From contig JANJUA010000087.1 of NCBI GenBank assembly GCA_024710825.1, forward strand, positions 1 to 14,742: a stretch of 14,742 nucleotides of DNA, given 5' to 3'. Positions 1 through 7,612 of this stretch are shown here, one piece after another. The position numbers were made by a program, and so were the translations under genes. Positions within the stretch are counted from its first letter, which is position 1; each line of letters starts with the position of its first letter. Origin of the DNA: Solirubrobacteraceae bacterium. Lineage in GTDB: Bacteria; Actinomycetota; Thermoleophilia; Solirubrobacterales; Solirubrobacteraceae. The notes beneath the pieces are model-generated. The model saw only the letters and a list, made by a program, of their open reading frames with translations, ran no database searches and was not told where the DNA came from.

Positions 1-168
1 GAGCGCGGGTTCATGCGGCTCGTGGCGACCGGCGGCATCATCGGCATCGCCGTCGCGCTGGGCGCGGTGCTCGTCTCACAGGACGTGGCCGGCTGGATCG
101 TCGGCTTGGCCATCGGGTTGACCTCGGTCATCCTCGCGGCGCTGCTCTGGTCCTCGCGACAGCTCTGA
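1..168 (+). CDS. Small two-helix membrane protein, 3' end (5' partial)
   Basis: The frame is open from the first base and ends in TGA at 166-168, giving 55 visible residues. An in-frame ATG at 13 could be an internal Met or the true start, so the gene may be only slightly truncated. Two hydrophobic segments are visible, roughly residues 8-26 and 31-50. They are separated by a short polar turn (SQDVAG), and the protein ends in a short basic tail (SSRQL). This is a helical hairpin membrane protein without a recognisable catalytic motif. I do not recognise a family and assign no function. It lies on the same strand as the HDOD-GGDEF gene about 70 bp downstream, with no clear terminator between them. 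Confidence 0.6.
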   Translation, partial: ERGFMRLVATGGIIGIAVALGAVLVSQDVAGWIVGLAIGLTSVILAALLWSSRQL

Positions 169-238
169 TCGTCCGTTCGTCCATGACGGGCGCGCACCGC
201 TCCAGGTTCCGGTGTCGCCCGACGAGGCAGAGCACGCC

Positions 239-1663
239 ATGGAGGCATCTCTGCGCGCAACGGATGGCGCGCGGTGGCGTGACGCCGTCGACCCCGCCGT
301 CGAGGACCGTCTGGCCGCCGCCATCGACGAGCTGGCCCAGCTACCGGTCCTGGACGACACGGTCCTGCGGATCCTCGCTGCCGTCGACGACCCCGACTCG
401 AGCACCGCACAGCTCGTCGACGTCCTCGAGCGCGACGCGGCGTTCGCGGCGAACCTGCTGCGCTTCGCCAACTCCGCTGCTCGCTCGCACCCGATCCGGG
501 CGAAGACGATCCGTCAGGCGGTGATGCTCGTCGGCCGCCGCGCGCTCCGGCAGCTCGCCCTGGAGGCCGCCACATACCGCTTCCTCGAGGACGCGCCCGG
601 CACCGCCACCTCGCACGGCGAGCTGCACGTCCACGCGGTCAGCGTCGCGAGCGCGGCGATGGTGGCCGCCGAGCGCGCGGGCGTGCCCGGCGAGGCGCCG
701 CACCTGGCCGCGCTCCTGCACGACGTCGGCAAGCTCGTGCTGCCGCTCGCGTTCGGATCCGACATCTGCGACGTCCTCGCCGCCGATCATGCGCGCGGCT
801 CCGAGCGGGCGGTGGTGGAGCGCGAGCTGCTCGGGGTCGACCATGCGATCGCGGGCGCGCTCCTCGCCGAGCGCTGGAACCTCCCGGACGCTGTCGCGGA
901 GGCGATCGCGCTGCACCATGGCGGGCCGAGCGGGCTCGCATCCCCCACGGCGAGCGTCGCCGTCGTGCAGATCTGCAACGAGCTGCAACGGCTGCTCGAC
1001 GGCGTCCCACCGGATCACGCGCTGCTCGACGTGGCGCTGGAGCGCTGCGAGCTCGAGCCCACCGTGCTCGACGAGCTCGCGCGCCACGCGCTGCCGCCCG
1101 GCGCCCCGCTGCCCGAGCCGGGCACGTTGGGCCGTCGCGTCGCCGACGTCGAGGGCCTCTCGGAGACCGACGACCTCACGGGCACCGCGAACCGTCGCCA
1201 CTGGCTCCAGACGACCCGGGCGGCCCTCACCGCGAGCGGTCGCGGCGCCGTCGTCATGTGCGCCGTCGACGGGCTCGCCGGGGTCGAGGCCCAGCACGGC
1301 GTGGGCGTCGCCGACACCGTGCTCGGCGAGGTCGCCCGGGTGCTCAGCCACCACGGCTCGGTCGGGCGCCTGGGGGGCGAGCGCTTCGGCGTCTGGGTGC
1401 CCGCTGGCGCCCGTGCCGCGGCCGACGCCGCGAGCCTGGTGGGCGCCGAGCTCGGAGCGACGCTCGGCGCCGGGCTCCAGGCGGGCGTGACGCTCGGCTG
1501 CGCCAGCGCCCCCGAGGACGGCGACGATCTCGCCGGCCTGCTCGACGCCGCGGCGGCCCGCATGCACGCCGCCGCTCCGGCGCTCGCGCCCGTGTGCGCC
1601 CTGCCGGGCGGGCATCGGGCGGTTGCGTGCGACTCGCGGGTCGAGCCGGCGTGGCCGGTCTGA
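239..1663 (+). CDS. HDOD-domain protein fused to a degenerate GGDEF domain
   Basis: Predicted cytoplasmic signalling protein of 474 residues. Residues about 25-230 form an HDOD domain: an N-terminal helical part containing LAQLPVLDD, followed by the HD-like core LLHDVGKLVL with H161-D162. HDOD proteins are usually non-enzymatic scaffolds in signalling. Residues about 308-455 form a GGDEF-type cyclase domain that begins with the usual LTG..NRR element (DDLTGTANRRHW). Its active-site motif reads GGERF (379-383) instead of GG[D/E]EF, and the normally conserved FK.iND and GH segment is replaced by GLAGVEAQHG. No RxxD inhibitory site precedes the motif. I therefore infer a non-catalytic or nucleotide-sensing GGDEF domain. 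I chose ATG 239 because GAGG lies about 11 bases upstream. A GTG at 212 is in frame, would add nine residues, and has no clear ribosome binding site. The family call is firm and the biological role is unknown. Confidence 0.88.
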   Translation: MEASLRATDGARWRDAVDPAVEDRLAAAIDELAQLPVLDDTVLRILAAVDDPDSSTAQLVDVLERDAAFAANLLRFANSAARSHPIRAKTIRQAVMLVGRRALRQLALEAATYRFLEDAPGTATSHGELHVHAVSVASAAMVAAERAGVPGEAPHLAALLHDVGKLVLPLAFGSDICDVLAADHARGSERAVVERELLGVDHAIAGALLAERWNLPDAVAEAIALHHGGPSGLASPTASVAVVQICNELQRLLDGVPPDHALLDVALERCELEPTVLDELARHALPPGAPLPEPGTLGRRVADVEGLSETDDLTGTANRRHWLQTTRAALTASGRGAVVMCAVDGLAGVEAQHGVGVADTVLGEVARVLSHHGSVGRLGGERFGVWVPAGARAAADAASLVGAELGATLGAGLQAGVTLGCASAPEDGDDLAGLLDAAAARMHAAAPALAPVCALPGGHRAVACDSRVEPAWPV

Positions 1664-1698
1664 CCCCGCCCGCGTCGGCCCTCACTCGAAGAAACCGC

Positions 1699-1718
1699 CC
1701 CACAGGGTGTGGGCACCC
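1699..1718 (+). promoter_or_regulatory. Two mutually exclusive hairpins upstream of the MMPL gene
   Basis: CCCACA (1699-1704) can pair with TGTGGG (1708-1713) around a GGG loop. Alternatively GGGTG (1705-1709) can pair with CACCC (1714-1718) around a TGGG loop. The shared bases make the two folds exclusive. No T-run follows, so this is not a classical intrinsic terminator. It could be an operator-like repeat, a 5' leader structure, or chance in GC-rich DNA. Confidence 0.25.
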
Positions 1719-1756
1719 GTATTGCCGGCGCCCCATCCGTGCGGTTGGCTGAAGCC

Positions 1757-4099
1757 ATGACCCGGCTCCTCACGCTCCCGGCGCAGCGGATACCGAAGTT
1801 CTTCGTGCTCGCCGTCGCACTCGTCGTGGTGGCGGCGATCGGCCCGCTCTCGGGCCAGTTCGAGGACGCGCAGGAGAACGAGACGACCTCGTTCCTGCCC
1901 GGCGATGCCGAGTCCGTCAAGGCCCTCGGCCTGATCGAGCAGTTCGAGGACGGCGAGACCGCCGCCGCGGTCACCGTCATCACCCGCGACGACGGAGGCC
2001 GGCTGACCGCGCGGGACCAGGCCGCCGCGGACGGGCTGGCGACGAGCCTCGACCGGGACCCGCCGCTCATCACCGCGGGCACCGAGGGGCCGATCGCGTC
2101 CGACGACGGCAAGGCCGCGCTGGTCGTCACGCAGGTCCGCGACACCGGCGGCGACGGCGACGACTTCCTCGACTCGGTCAACGAGATCCGCGACCGGGCG
2201 CACGACCTCCGCGCCGACGGCGTTCAGGTCGAGGTCACCGGCGCGGCCGGCTACGGCGCCGACGCGATCGAGGTCTTCGGCGACATCAACGGGCAGCTCC
2301 TGCTCGCCGCCGGCGGGCTGGTCCTGTTCCTGCTGATCCTCATCTACCGCTCGCCGATCTTCTGGACGATCCCGTTCTTCACGGTGCTGTTCGCCGAGAT
2401 CAGCTCGCGCGGCTTCGGCTACCTGCTCGCCGAGGCGGGCGTGACCATCAACGGGCAGTCGGGCGCCATCCTGCCCGTCCTCGTCTTCGGCGCGGGCACC
2501 GACTACGCCCTGCTGCTCGTCTCGCGCTACCGGGAGGAGCTGCGCCGCCACGACTCCGAGCACCAGGCGATGCAGATCGCGCTGCGCACGGCCGGCCCCG
2601 CGATCGTCTTCTCCGCCCTGACCGTGATGGCGGCGCTGCTCGTGCTGCTGCTCGCCGAGGTCAACGGCACCGCCGGCCTCGGCCCGATCGGGGCGATGGG
2701 GATCCTGCTGGCGATGGTCTTCATGCTGACCGTGCTGCCCGCCGCGCTCGTGGTGGTCGGCCGCCGCGCGTTCTGGCCGTTCGTCCCCGACGGCCCCGGC
2801 GGACCGCGGCTGCCGCACGTCAACCGCGTCCGGCGCGCCATCTTCGCGGTCGCCCTGGGCGGCGCCGCGGCAGCCATGGGCGCGTCGGCCGGGGGCGCGT
2901 CCGCCGCGATCGCCGGTGTCGTCGGCGCGCTGCTCACGTTCTTCGTCCTGGCGCCCGCCCTGCACCGCCTCGACACGCACGTCCTGCATCCGCGCGTGGA
3001 GCGCCGGCTCGCCGGCCGCCGCCGCGTCGCCGACGAGACGCACGGCTTCTGGCGTCGCGTCGGCGACCGCGTCGCGCGCTCGCCGCGGCGCGTCGCTGGC
3101 GCCACGACGCTGCTGCTGCTCGTGCTCTCGCTCGGCCTGACGCAGCTCGACACGGGCCTGACGAGCGGCAACGCGTTCCGGGGCGAGGTCGAGTCGGTGC
3201 GCGGCTCGGAGCTGCTCGGTCAGCACTTCCCCGCGGGGGCGAACGTGCCGACGACGATCGTGATCCCCGACCGCGCCGACGTCGCGCCGGTCACCGCCGC
3301 GCTCGAGCAGGACCCCGCGGTGGCCGAGGTCGGCGAGCCCGTCGAGGGCCCTCCCGGCACGCGGCTGGACGTCCAGCTCGTCGCCGACCCCTACTCGACG
3401 ACGGCCTTCGAGCAGGTTCCCGGCCTGCGCGACACCGTCAAGGCGGCCGGTGGCCCGGACGTCCTCGTCGGCGGCCCGACGGCGGCCGAGCACGACCTGC
3501 GCGTGGCGGCCACGCGCGACAACTGGGTCATCATGCCGGTGACGCTCCTGGTCGTGTTCGGCATCCTCGCGGTCCTGCTGCGCGCGCTGCTGGCTCCGGC
3601 GCTGCTCATCGCGACGGTGATCCTGTCGTTCACCGCCGCGCTGGGGACCGGCATGTTCTTCGCGAAGGACGTCTTCGGCTTCCCGGGCATCGACCCCTCG
3701 CTGCCGCTGCTCGCGTTCGTCTTCCTCGTGGCGCTGGGCATCGACTACAACATCTTCCTCATGGCGCGCGTCCGGGAGGAGGCGTCGAGGCACGGGACGC
3801 GCGAGGGGATGCTCCGCGGCCTCGCGGTCACCGGCGCGGTCATCACATCCGCCGGGATCGTGCTGGCCGGCACGTTCGGGGCGCTGGCGGTCCTGCCGCT
3901 GATCTTCCTGACCGAGATCGGCTTCATCGTCGCGTTCGGGGTGCTGCTCGACACTTTCGTCGTGCGCTCGATCCTCGTGCCGGCGCTGACGTTCACGATC
4001 GGCGGGCGCGTGTGGTGGCCGTCGCGGCTCGCGCACGTCGAGGACGAGCTCGCCCCCGCGCCGCCGGAGCCGGAGCCCGAGCCCGTCGGCGTCGGCTAG
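1757..4099 (+). CDS. MMPL/RND-family membrane transporter with an extra hydrophobic insert
   Basis: Integral membrane exporter of the MMPL branch of the RND superfamily, 780 residues. These proteins use the proton gradient to move lipids or other hydrophobic compounds; the substrate here cannot be read. It shows the family's duplicated plan: a TM helix at about 15-32, a large extracytoplasmic loop, a TM bundle at about 180-335, then a second TM helix (449-462), loop and bundle (about 593-750). Both halves carry the proton-relay signature, GAGTDYALLL (D249-Y250) and ALGIDYNIFL (D663-Y664). Between the halves, about residues 358-402, there is an extra Ala/Gly-rich hydrophobic stretch able to form one or two helices. 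The tail is Pro/Glu-rich. ATG 1757 puts TM1 where the family expects it. In-frame GTG codons at 1709 and 1739 would extend the protein, but no start has a strong ribosome binding site. The gene converges on recQ and overlaps it by 4 bases. Confidence 0.9.
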   Translation: MTRLLTLPAQRIPKFFVLAVALVVVAAIGPLSGQFEDAQENETTSFLPGDAESVKALGLIEQFEDGETAAAVTVITRDDGGRLTARDQAAADGLATSLDRDPPLITAGTEGPIASDDGKAALVVTQVRDTGGDGDDFLDSVNEIRDRAHDLRADGVQVEVTGAAGYGADAIEVFGDINGQLLLAAGGLVLFLLILIYRSPIFWTIPFFTVLFAEISSRGFGYLLAEAGVTINGQSGAILPVLVFGAGTDYALLLVSRYREELRRHDSEHQAMQIALRTAGPAIVFSALTVMAALLVLLLAEVNGTAGLGPIGAMGILLAMVFMLTVLPAALVVVGRRAFWPFVPDGPGGPRLPHVNRVRRAIFAVALGGAAAAMGASAGGASAAIAGVVGALLTFFVLAPALHRLDTHVLHPRVERRLAGRRRVADETHGFWRRVGDRVARSPRRVAGATTLLLLVLSLGLTQLDTGLTSGNAFRGEVESVRGSELLGQHFPAGANVPTTIVIPDRADVAPVTAALEQDPAVAEVGEPVEGPPGTRLDVQLVADPYSTTAFEQVPGLRDTVKAAGGPDVLVGGPTAAEHDLRVAATRDNWVIMPVTLLVVFGILAVLLRALLAPALLIATVILSFTAALGTGMFFAKDVFGFPGIDPSLPLLAFVFLVALGIDYNIFLMARVREEASRHGTREGMLRGLAVTGAVITSAGIVLAGTFGALAVLPLIFLTEIGFIVAFGVLLDTFVVRSILVPALTFTIGGRVWWPSRLAHVEDELAPAPPEPEPEPVGVG

Positions 4100-5718
4100 C
4101 AGCCGTCGAGCCGCTCCAACAGACCGCGCTCCGCGACGAGGCCGGCGTCGAGCGTCTTGTAGCCGACGGAGTCGAAGACGACGGTCAGCTGGTCGCCCTC
4201 GATGCGGCCTATCGTCCCGGCGCCCCAGGCGCCGTGGTCGACGCGCTGCCCGACCGCGAAGCCCATGGCCTCCTCGCTGGCCGGGCCGTCCTCGCCGAGT
4301 CCCTCGTCGCACAGGTCGCAGGCGCCGCACGGAGGGTCGAAGGCCTCGCCGAAGTACCCGAGCACGAACGCCCGCCGGCAGCCGCGCCGCTCCTCCGCGT
4401 AGGCGCGCATCATCTCCACCCGCGAGCGGTCGAAGGCATGGCGGTCCTCCTCGGCGCGGGCGGCCTGCTCGACCGCGCCGTCGAGGTCGTCCTCGCGCCC
4501 GATCGCCCGGACGCGGCCGTCGTCGCCGACCTCCAGGAAGCCCGCCTCCTCGAGCCGGTGCACCGCGGTCGCGAGCTTCGTCTTGGACAGGTCGAGCTCG
4601 GCGAGCACGTCGGCCGGGTCCACCGGCCGGCCGGCCACGGCAAGCACCCGCGCGACCCGCTCCATCGCGGCGCGGTCGACGACGCCGCCGGCGAAGAAGC
4701 GTCGCAGCCCGAGGTCCTCGGGCCGGTAGAAGAGCACCGCCCGCGCCGGCTCCCCGTCGCGGCCGGCCCGCCCGACCTCCTGGTAGTAGGCGTCCACCGA
4801 GGCGCTGACGTCGTGGTGGAAGACCCAGCGCACGTCCGGCTTGTCGACGCCCATGCCGAACGCGATCGTGGCGACGACGACGTCGACCGTGCCGTCCTGC
4901 ATGAACGCCTCGTGGACCTCGTCGCGCCGTCGTGCGCCGAGCCCGCCGTGGTAGGCCTCCGCCCGCACGCCGCGCTCGCGCAGCTCCGCGGCCACCTCCT
5001 CGGTCGCCTTCTTGGTCGCCACGTAGACGATCCCGGGCGGCTCCGCGGCCACGACCGCGTCGAGCAGCGCCCGACGCTTGTCGTCGGCGTCGCGGAAGTG
5101 CTCGACGGCGAGGTGGATGTTCGGGCGGTCGAACCCCCGGATGACGATCGCCGGGTCGCACAGCCCGAGCACCTCGACGACGTCCTCGCGGACCGGGGGA
5201 GTGGCGGTGGCGGTGAGCGCCAGGATCGGCGGACGCCCGAGCCGTTCGGCGACGTCGGCGAGCGCGAGGTAGTCCGGCCGGAAGTCGTGGCCCCACTCGG
5301 AGACGCAGTGCGCCTCGTCGACGACGAGCAATGAGACGTCCGCCTCGCGCAGTCGGTCGAGCACCGCCTCCTTGGCGAGTTGCTCGGGCGCGAGCAGGAC
5401 GTACTCGAGCTCGCCGTCGGAAGCCTCCTCGAAGACCGCCTCGCGCGCGGACCGCGACAGCGTCGAGTTCAGCACGGCGGCGTCGTCCTCGCCCTCCACC
5501 TGGTCGCGCTGCAACGCGATCAGCGGCGAGACGACGACGGTCGCGCCCTCCAGGAGCTGCCCGGCGATCTGGTAGATCGCCGTCTTCCCGGAGCCGGTGG
5601 ACATGATCGCGACCGTGTCGCGGCCCTCCAGCACCGCCTCGATCGCCTCGCGCTGACCTGGCCGCAGCGTGGCGAATCCGAAGCGCTCGAGGGCGATCTC
5701 GTCGATGCGGTCGGTCAC
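4096..5718 (-). CDS. recQ: RecQ-family ATP-dependent DNA helicase, actinobacterial architecture
   Basis: 3'-5' DNA helicase for recombination and repair, 540 residues. The helicase core is complete: RPGQ (19-22), Walker A STGSGKT (40-46), DEAH (134-137) followed by CVSEWGHDFRPDY (RecQ aromatic-rich loop), ALTATAT, and motif VI region QEVGRAGRDG (313-322). Cysteines 447, 464, 467 and 470 form the RecQ zinc cluster. The C-terminus is unusual. A winged-helix-like segment (about 366-405, LSKTKLATAVHRLEEAGFL) precedes the zinc cluster. After it there is no RQC winged helix or HRDC domain. Instead, residues 488-532 (GQRVDHGAWGAGTI...VGYKTL) resemble the Tudor-like C-terminal domain of UvrD/PcrA helicases. 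The start is GTG at 5718 on the minus strand; an AGGG lies about 8 bases upstream of it, a weak ribosome binding site. The gene is divergent from uvrC across 25 bp and tail-to-tail with the MMPL gene. Confidence 0.95.
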   Translation of the reverse strand: MTDRIDEIALERFGFATLRPGQREAIEAVLEGRDTVAIMSTGSGKTAIYQIAGQLLEGATVVVSPLIALQRDQVEGEDDAAVLNSTLSRSAREAVFEEASDGELEYVLLAPEQLAKEAVLDRLREADVSLLVVDEAHCVSEWGHDFRPDYLALADVAERLGRPPILALTATATPPVREDVVEVLGLCDPAIVIRGFDRPNIHLAVEHFRDADDKRRALLDAVVAAEPPGIVYVATKKATEEVAAELRERGVRAEAYHGGLGARRRDEVHEAFMQDGTVDVVVATIAFGMGVDKPDVRWVFHHDVSASVDAYYQEVGRAGRDGEPARAVLFYRPEDLGLRRFFAGGVVDRAAMERVARVLAVAGRPVDPADVLAELDLSKTKLATAVHRLEEAGFLEVGDDGRVRAIGREDDLDGAVEQAARAEEDRHAFDRSRVEMMRAYAEERRGCRRAFVLGYFGEAFDPPCGACDLCDEGLGEDGPASEEAMGFAVGQRVDHGAWGAGTIGRIEGDQLTVVFDSVGYKTLDAGLVAERGLLERLDGC

Positions 5719-5729
5719 CGGAGCGGCCC

Positions 5730-5735
5730 TATCCT
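5730..5735 (+). promoter_or_regulatory. Candidate -10 box for uvrC (TATCCT), probable leaderless start
   Basis: TATCCT fits the actinobacterial TANNNT -10 pattern and ends 8 bases before the uvrC ATG at 5744. Transcription would then begin at or almost at the start codon, giving a leaderless mRNA. GGAG at 5737-5740 is too close (3 bases) to be a normal ribosome binding site. I see no good -35 box. Confidence 0.4.
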
Positions 5736-5743
5736 CGGAGTGG

Positions 5744-7612
5744 ATGGCCGAAACCGAGCGTGCCCGCGTCCACGAGCAGCGTCGCCACCTGCCCGACGGG
5801 CCGGGCGTCTACCTGTTCCACGACGCCAGGGGCAAGGTCATCTACGTCGGCAAGGCGAAGTCGATCCGCAAGCGCGTCGCCTCGCACTTCTCCCACTCGG
5901 TGACGCGCGGCGCGTACGAGATGGTCGACGCGATCGACAGCGTCGAGTTCCTCCTCGTCGCGAGCGAGGCCGAGGCGCTGCTCGTCGAGCAGAACTTCAT
6001 CAAGCAGTACCAGCCGCGCTTCAACATCCGCCTGCGCGACGACAAGTCCTATCCGTTCATCGCGATCTCGATGGACGAGGAGTTCCCGCGCGTGTACTTC
6101 ACGCGCGAGCGTCATCGGCGCAACCGCCTGTACTTCGGCCCGTACTCCAACGCCAAGCGCGTCCGCGGCACCCTCGACCTCCTCGGCAAGGTGTTCCAGT
6201 TCCGATCCTGTCAGGGTCCTGAGCCCGGCAGGCGCTCGGGTTCGCCCTGCCTGGACTACTACATCAAGCGCTGCGGAGCGCCGTGCGTCGGCTACGTCGA
6301 CGCGGAGGGCTACCGCGAGGCGATCGACGGCGTCATCGCCTTCCTCTCCGGCCGCTACCGCGAGATCGAGCGCGACCTCGAGCGGCGCATGCAGGAGGCC
6401 GCCGCCGCGCAGGAGTACGAGCAGGCGGCGCTCGAGCGCAACCGGCTCAACGCCGTGAGGTCCCTGCTCGAGCGCCAGCGGGTGGCCAACGACGCGGTGG
6501 GGACGGTCGACGCGATCGGCATCGCGACGGCCGGCACGGACGCCAACGCGCAGGTCTTCCAGGTCCGCGACGGGGTCCTCAGCGACCGCCAGTCGTTCTA
6601 CCTCGCCAACGAGGGCGAGCGCGAGCTCGAAGAGGTGGTCGAGGAGTTCCTGCTCCAGTACTACGCGGAGGCGATGTCGATCCCTCCGCAGATCCTGGTG
6701 CCCGTGCCGACCGAGCCGAGCCTCGCCGAGGCGCTCGGCGAGCGGCGCGGCGGCCGCGTGGAGCTACGCGTGCCCGAGCGCGGCGACAAGCGCCGGATCC
6801 TCGACCTGGCCGAGCGCAACGCGAAGCTGGCGCTCGACCAGGAGAAGCTGAAGACCGAGCGGCGCCGGCAGCAGCGCGTGGAGGCGCTCGACGGCCTGCA
6901 GGCGGCGCTCGGGCTGGACGCCCTGCCGCTGCGGATCGAGTGCTACGACATCTCGAACCTGATGGGCACCCACCAGGTGGCCTCGATGGTCGTCTTCGAG
7001 GGAGGGGCGCCGAAGAAGAGCGACTACCGGCGCTTCCGGATCCGGGGCAACGAGGACGGCGTCCCCGACGACTTCGCCGCGATGGCGGAGGTGCTCGGCC
7101 GGCGCCTGGCCCAGTGGGAGCGCCAGGCGGACCTGTCGCCGCACGACCCCGAGCACGACCCGTCGTTCTCGGCGCTGCCCAGCCTCGTCGTCATCGACGG
7201 CGGCCCCGGCCAGCTCTCGGCGGGCGTCGGCGCGCTGCAGGGGTTCCTGGATCGCGGCGTGGCGGTGATCTCGCTGGCCAAGCGGATCGAGGAGGTCTTC
7301 CGCCCCGGGATGCCCGCGCCGCTGGTGCTGGGCCACGACACGCCCGAGCTCCAGCTCCTCCAGCGGGTGCGCGACGAGGCGCACCGCTTCGCGATCACGC
7401 ACCACCGCGGCCGGCGCGACAAGGCGATGACGAGCTCGGTCCTGGACGACCTGCCCGGAGTCGGCCCGACGCGCAAGCGGGCCATCCTGAAGCACTTCGG
7501 CTCGCCGGAGGCGTTCCTGGCCGCATCGCGCGAAGAGCTGGAGGGCGTGCCCGGGCTGCCCGGCAAGGTGGCCCGGGACCTGTGGGCGTCGCTGCACAAG
7601 ACGGGCGTATGA
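5744..7612 (+). CDS. uvrC: UvrABC excinuclease subunit C
   Basis: Dual-incision nuclease of nucleotide excision repair, 622 residues, the usual family length. The N-terminal GIY-YIG nuclease, which makes the 3' cut, covers about 15-95 with GVYLF (21-25), YVGKAKSIRKRV and the catalytic-Glu region SEAEALLVEQNFIK. Cysteines 156, 169, 177 and 181 match the spacing of the four UvrC cysteines reported to bind an iron-sulfur cluster. The UVR motif that contacts UvrB is at about 212-245. The RNase H-like nuclease for the 5' cut includes D402 (YDISN), D485 (VIDGGPGQL) and H547 (DEAHRFA). Two helix-hairpin-helix motifs close the protein (about 566-615, LPGVGPTRKRAIL and VPGLPGKVA). I chose ATG 5744; an in-frame upstream extension to 5669 would run into recQ and is not conserved in type. 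The stop overlaps rapZ by 4 bases. Confidence 0.97.
   Translation: MAETERARVHEQRRHLPDGPGVYLFHDARGKVIYVGKAKSIRKRVASHFSHSVTRGAYEMVDAIDSVEFLLVASEAEALLVEQNFIKQYQPRFNIRLRDDKSYPFIAISMDEEFPRVYFTRERHRRNRLYFGPYSNAKRVRGTLDLLGKVFQFRSCQGPEPGRRSGSPCLDYYIKRCGAPCVGYVDAEGYREAIDGVIAFLSGRYREIERDLERRMQEAAAAQEYEQAALERNRLNAVRSLLERQRVANDAVGTVDAIGIATAGTDANAQVFQVRDGVLSDRQSFYLANEGERELEEVVEEFLLQYYAEAMSIPPQILVPVPTEPSLAEALGERRGGRVELRVPERGDKRRILDLAERNAKLALDQEKLKTERRRQQRVEALDGLQAALGLDALPLRIECYDISNLMGTHQVASMVVFEGGAPKKSDYRRFRIRGNEDGVPDDFAAMAEVLGRRLAQWERQADLSPHDPEHDPSFSALPSLVVIDGGPGQLSAGVGALQGFLDRGVAVISLAKRIEEVFRPGMPAPLVLGHDTPELQLLQRVRDEAHRFAITHHRGRRDKAMTSSVLDDLPGVGPTRKRAILKHFGSPEAFLAASREELEGVPGLPGKVARDLWASLHKTGV

Noticed and set aside
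1682..5296. A very long minus-strand open frame (about 1200 codons) through the MMPL gene and recQ
   Set aside because: It lies antisense to MMPL and in a wrong frame of recQ. Its composition is extremely Arg/Gly/Asp-rich with no domain, a usual artefact of GC-rich third positions that remove stop codons.
5669..5743. N-terminal extension of uvrC starting at 5669
   Set aside because: It would read backwards through the start of recQ and add 25 residues not seen in UvrC. ATG 5744 begins a normal UvrC N-terminus just after a -10-like box.
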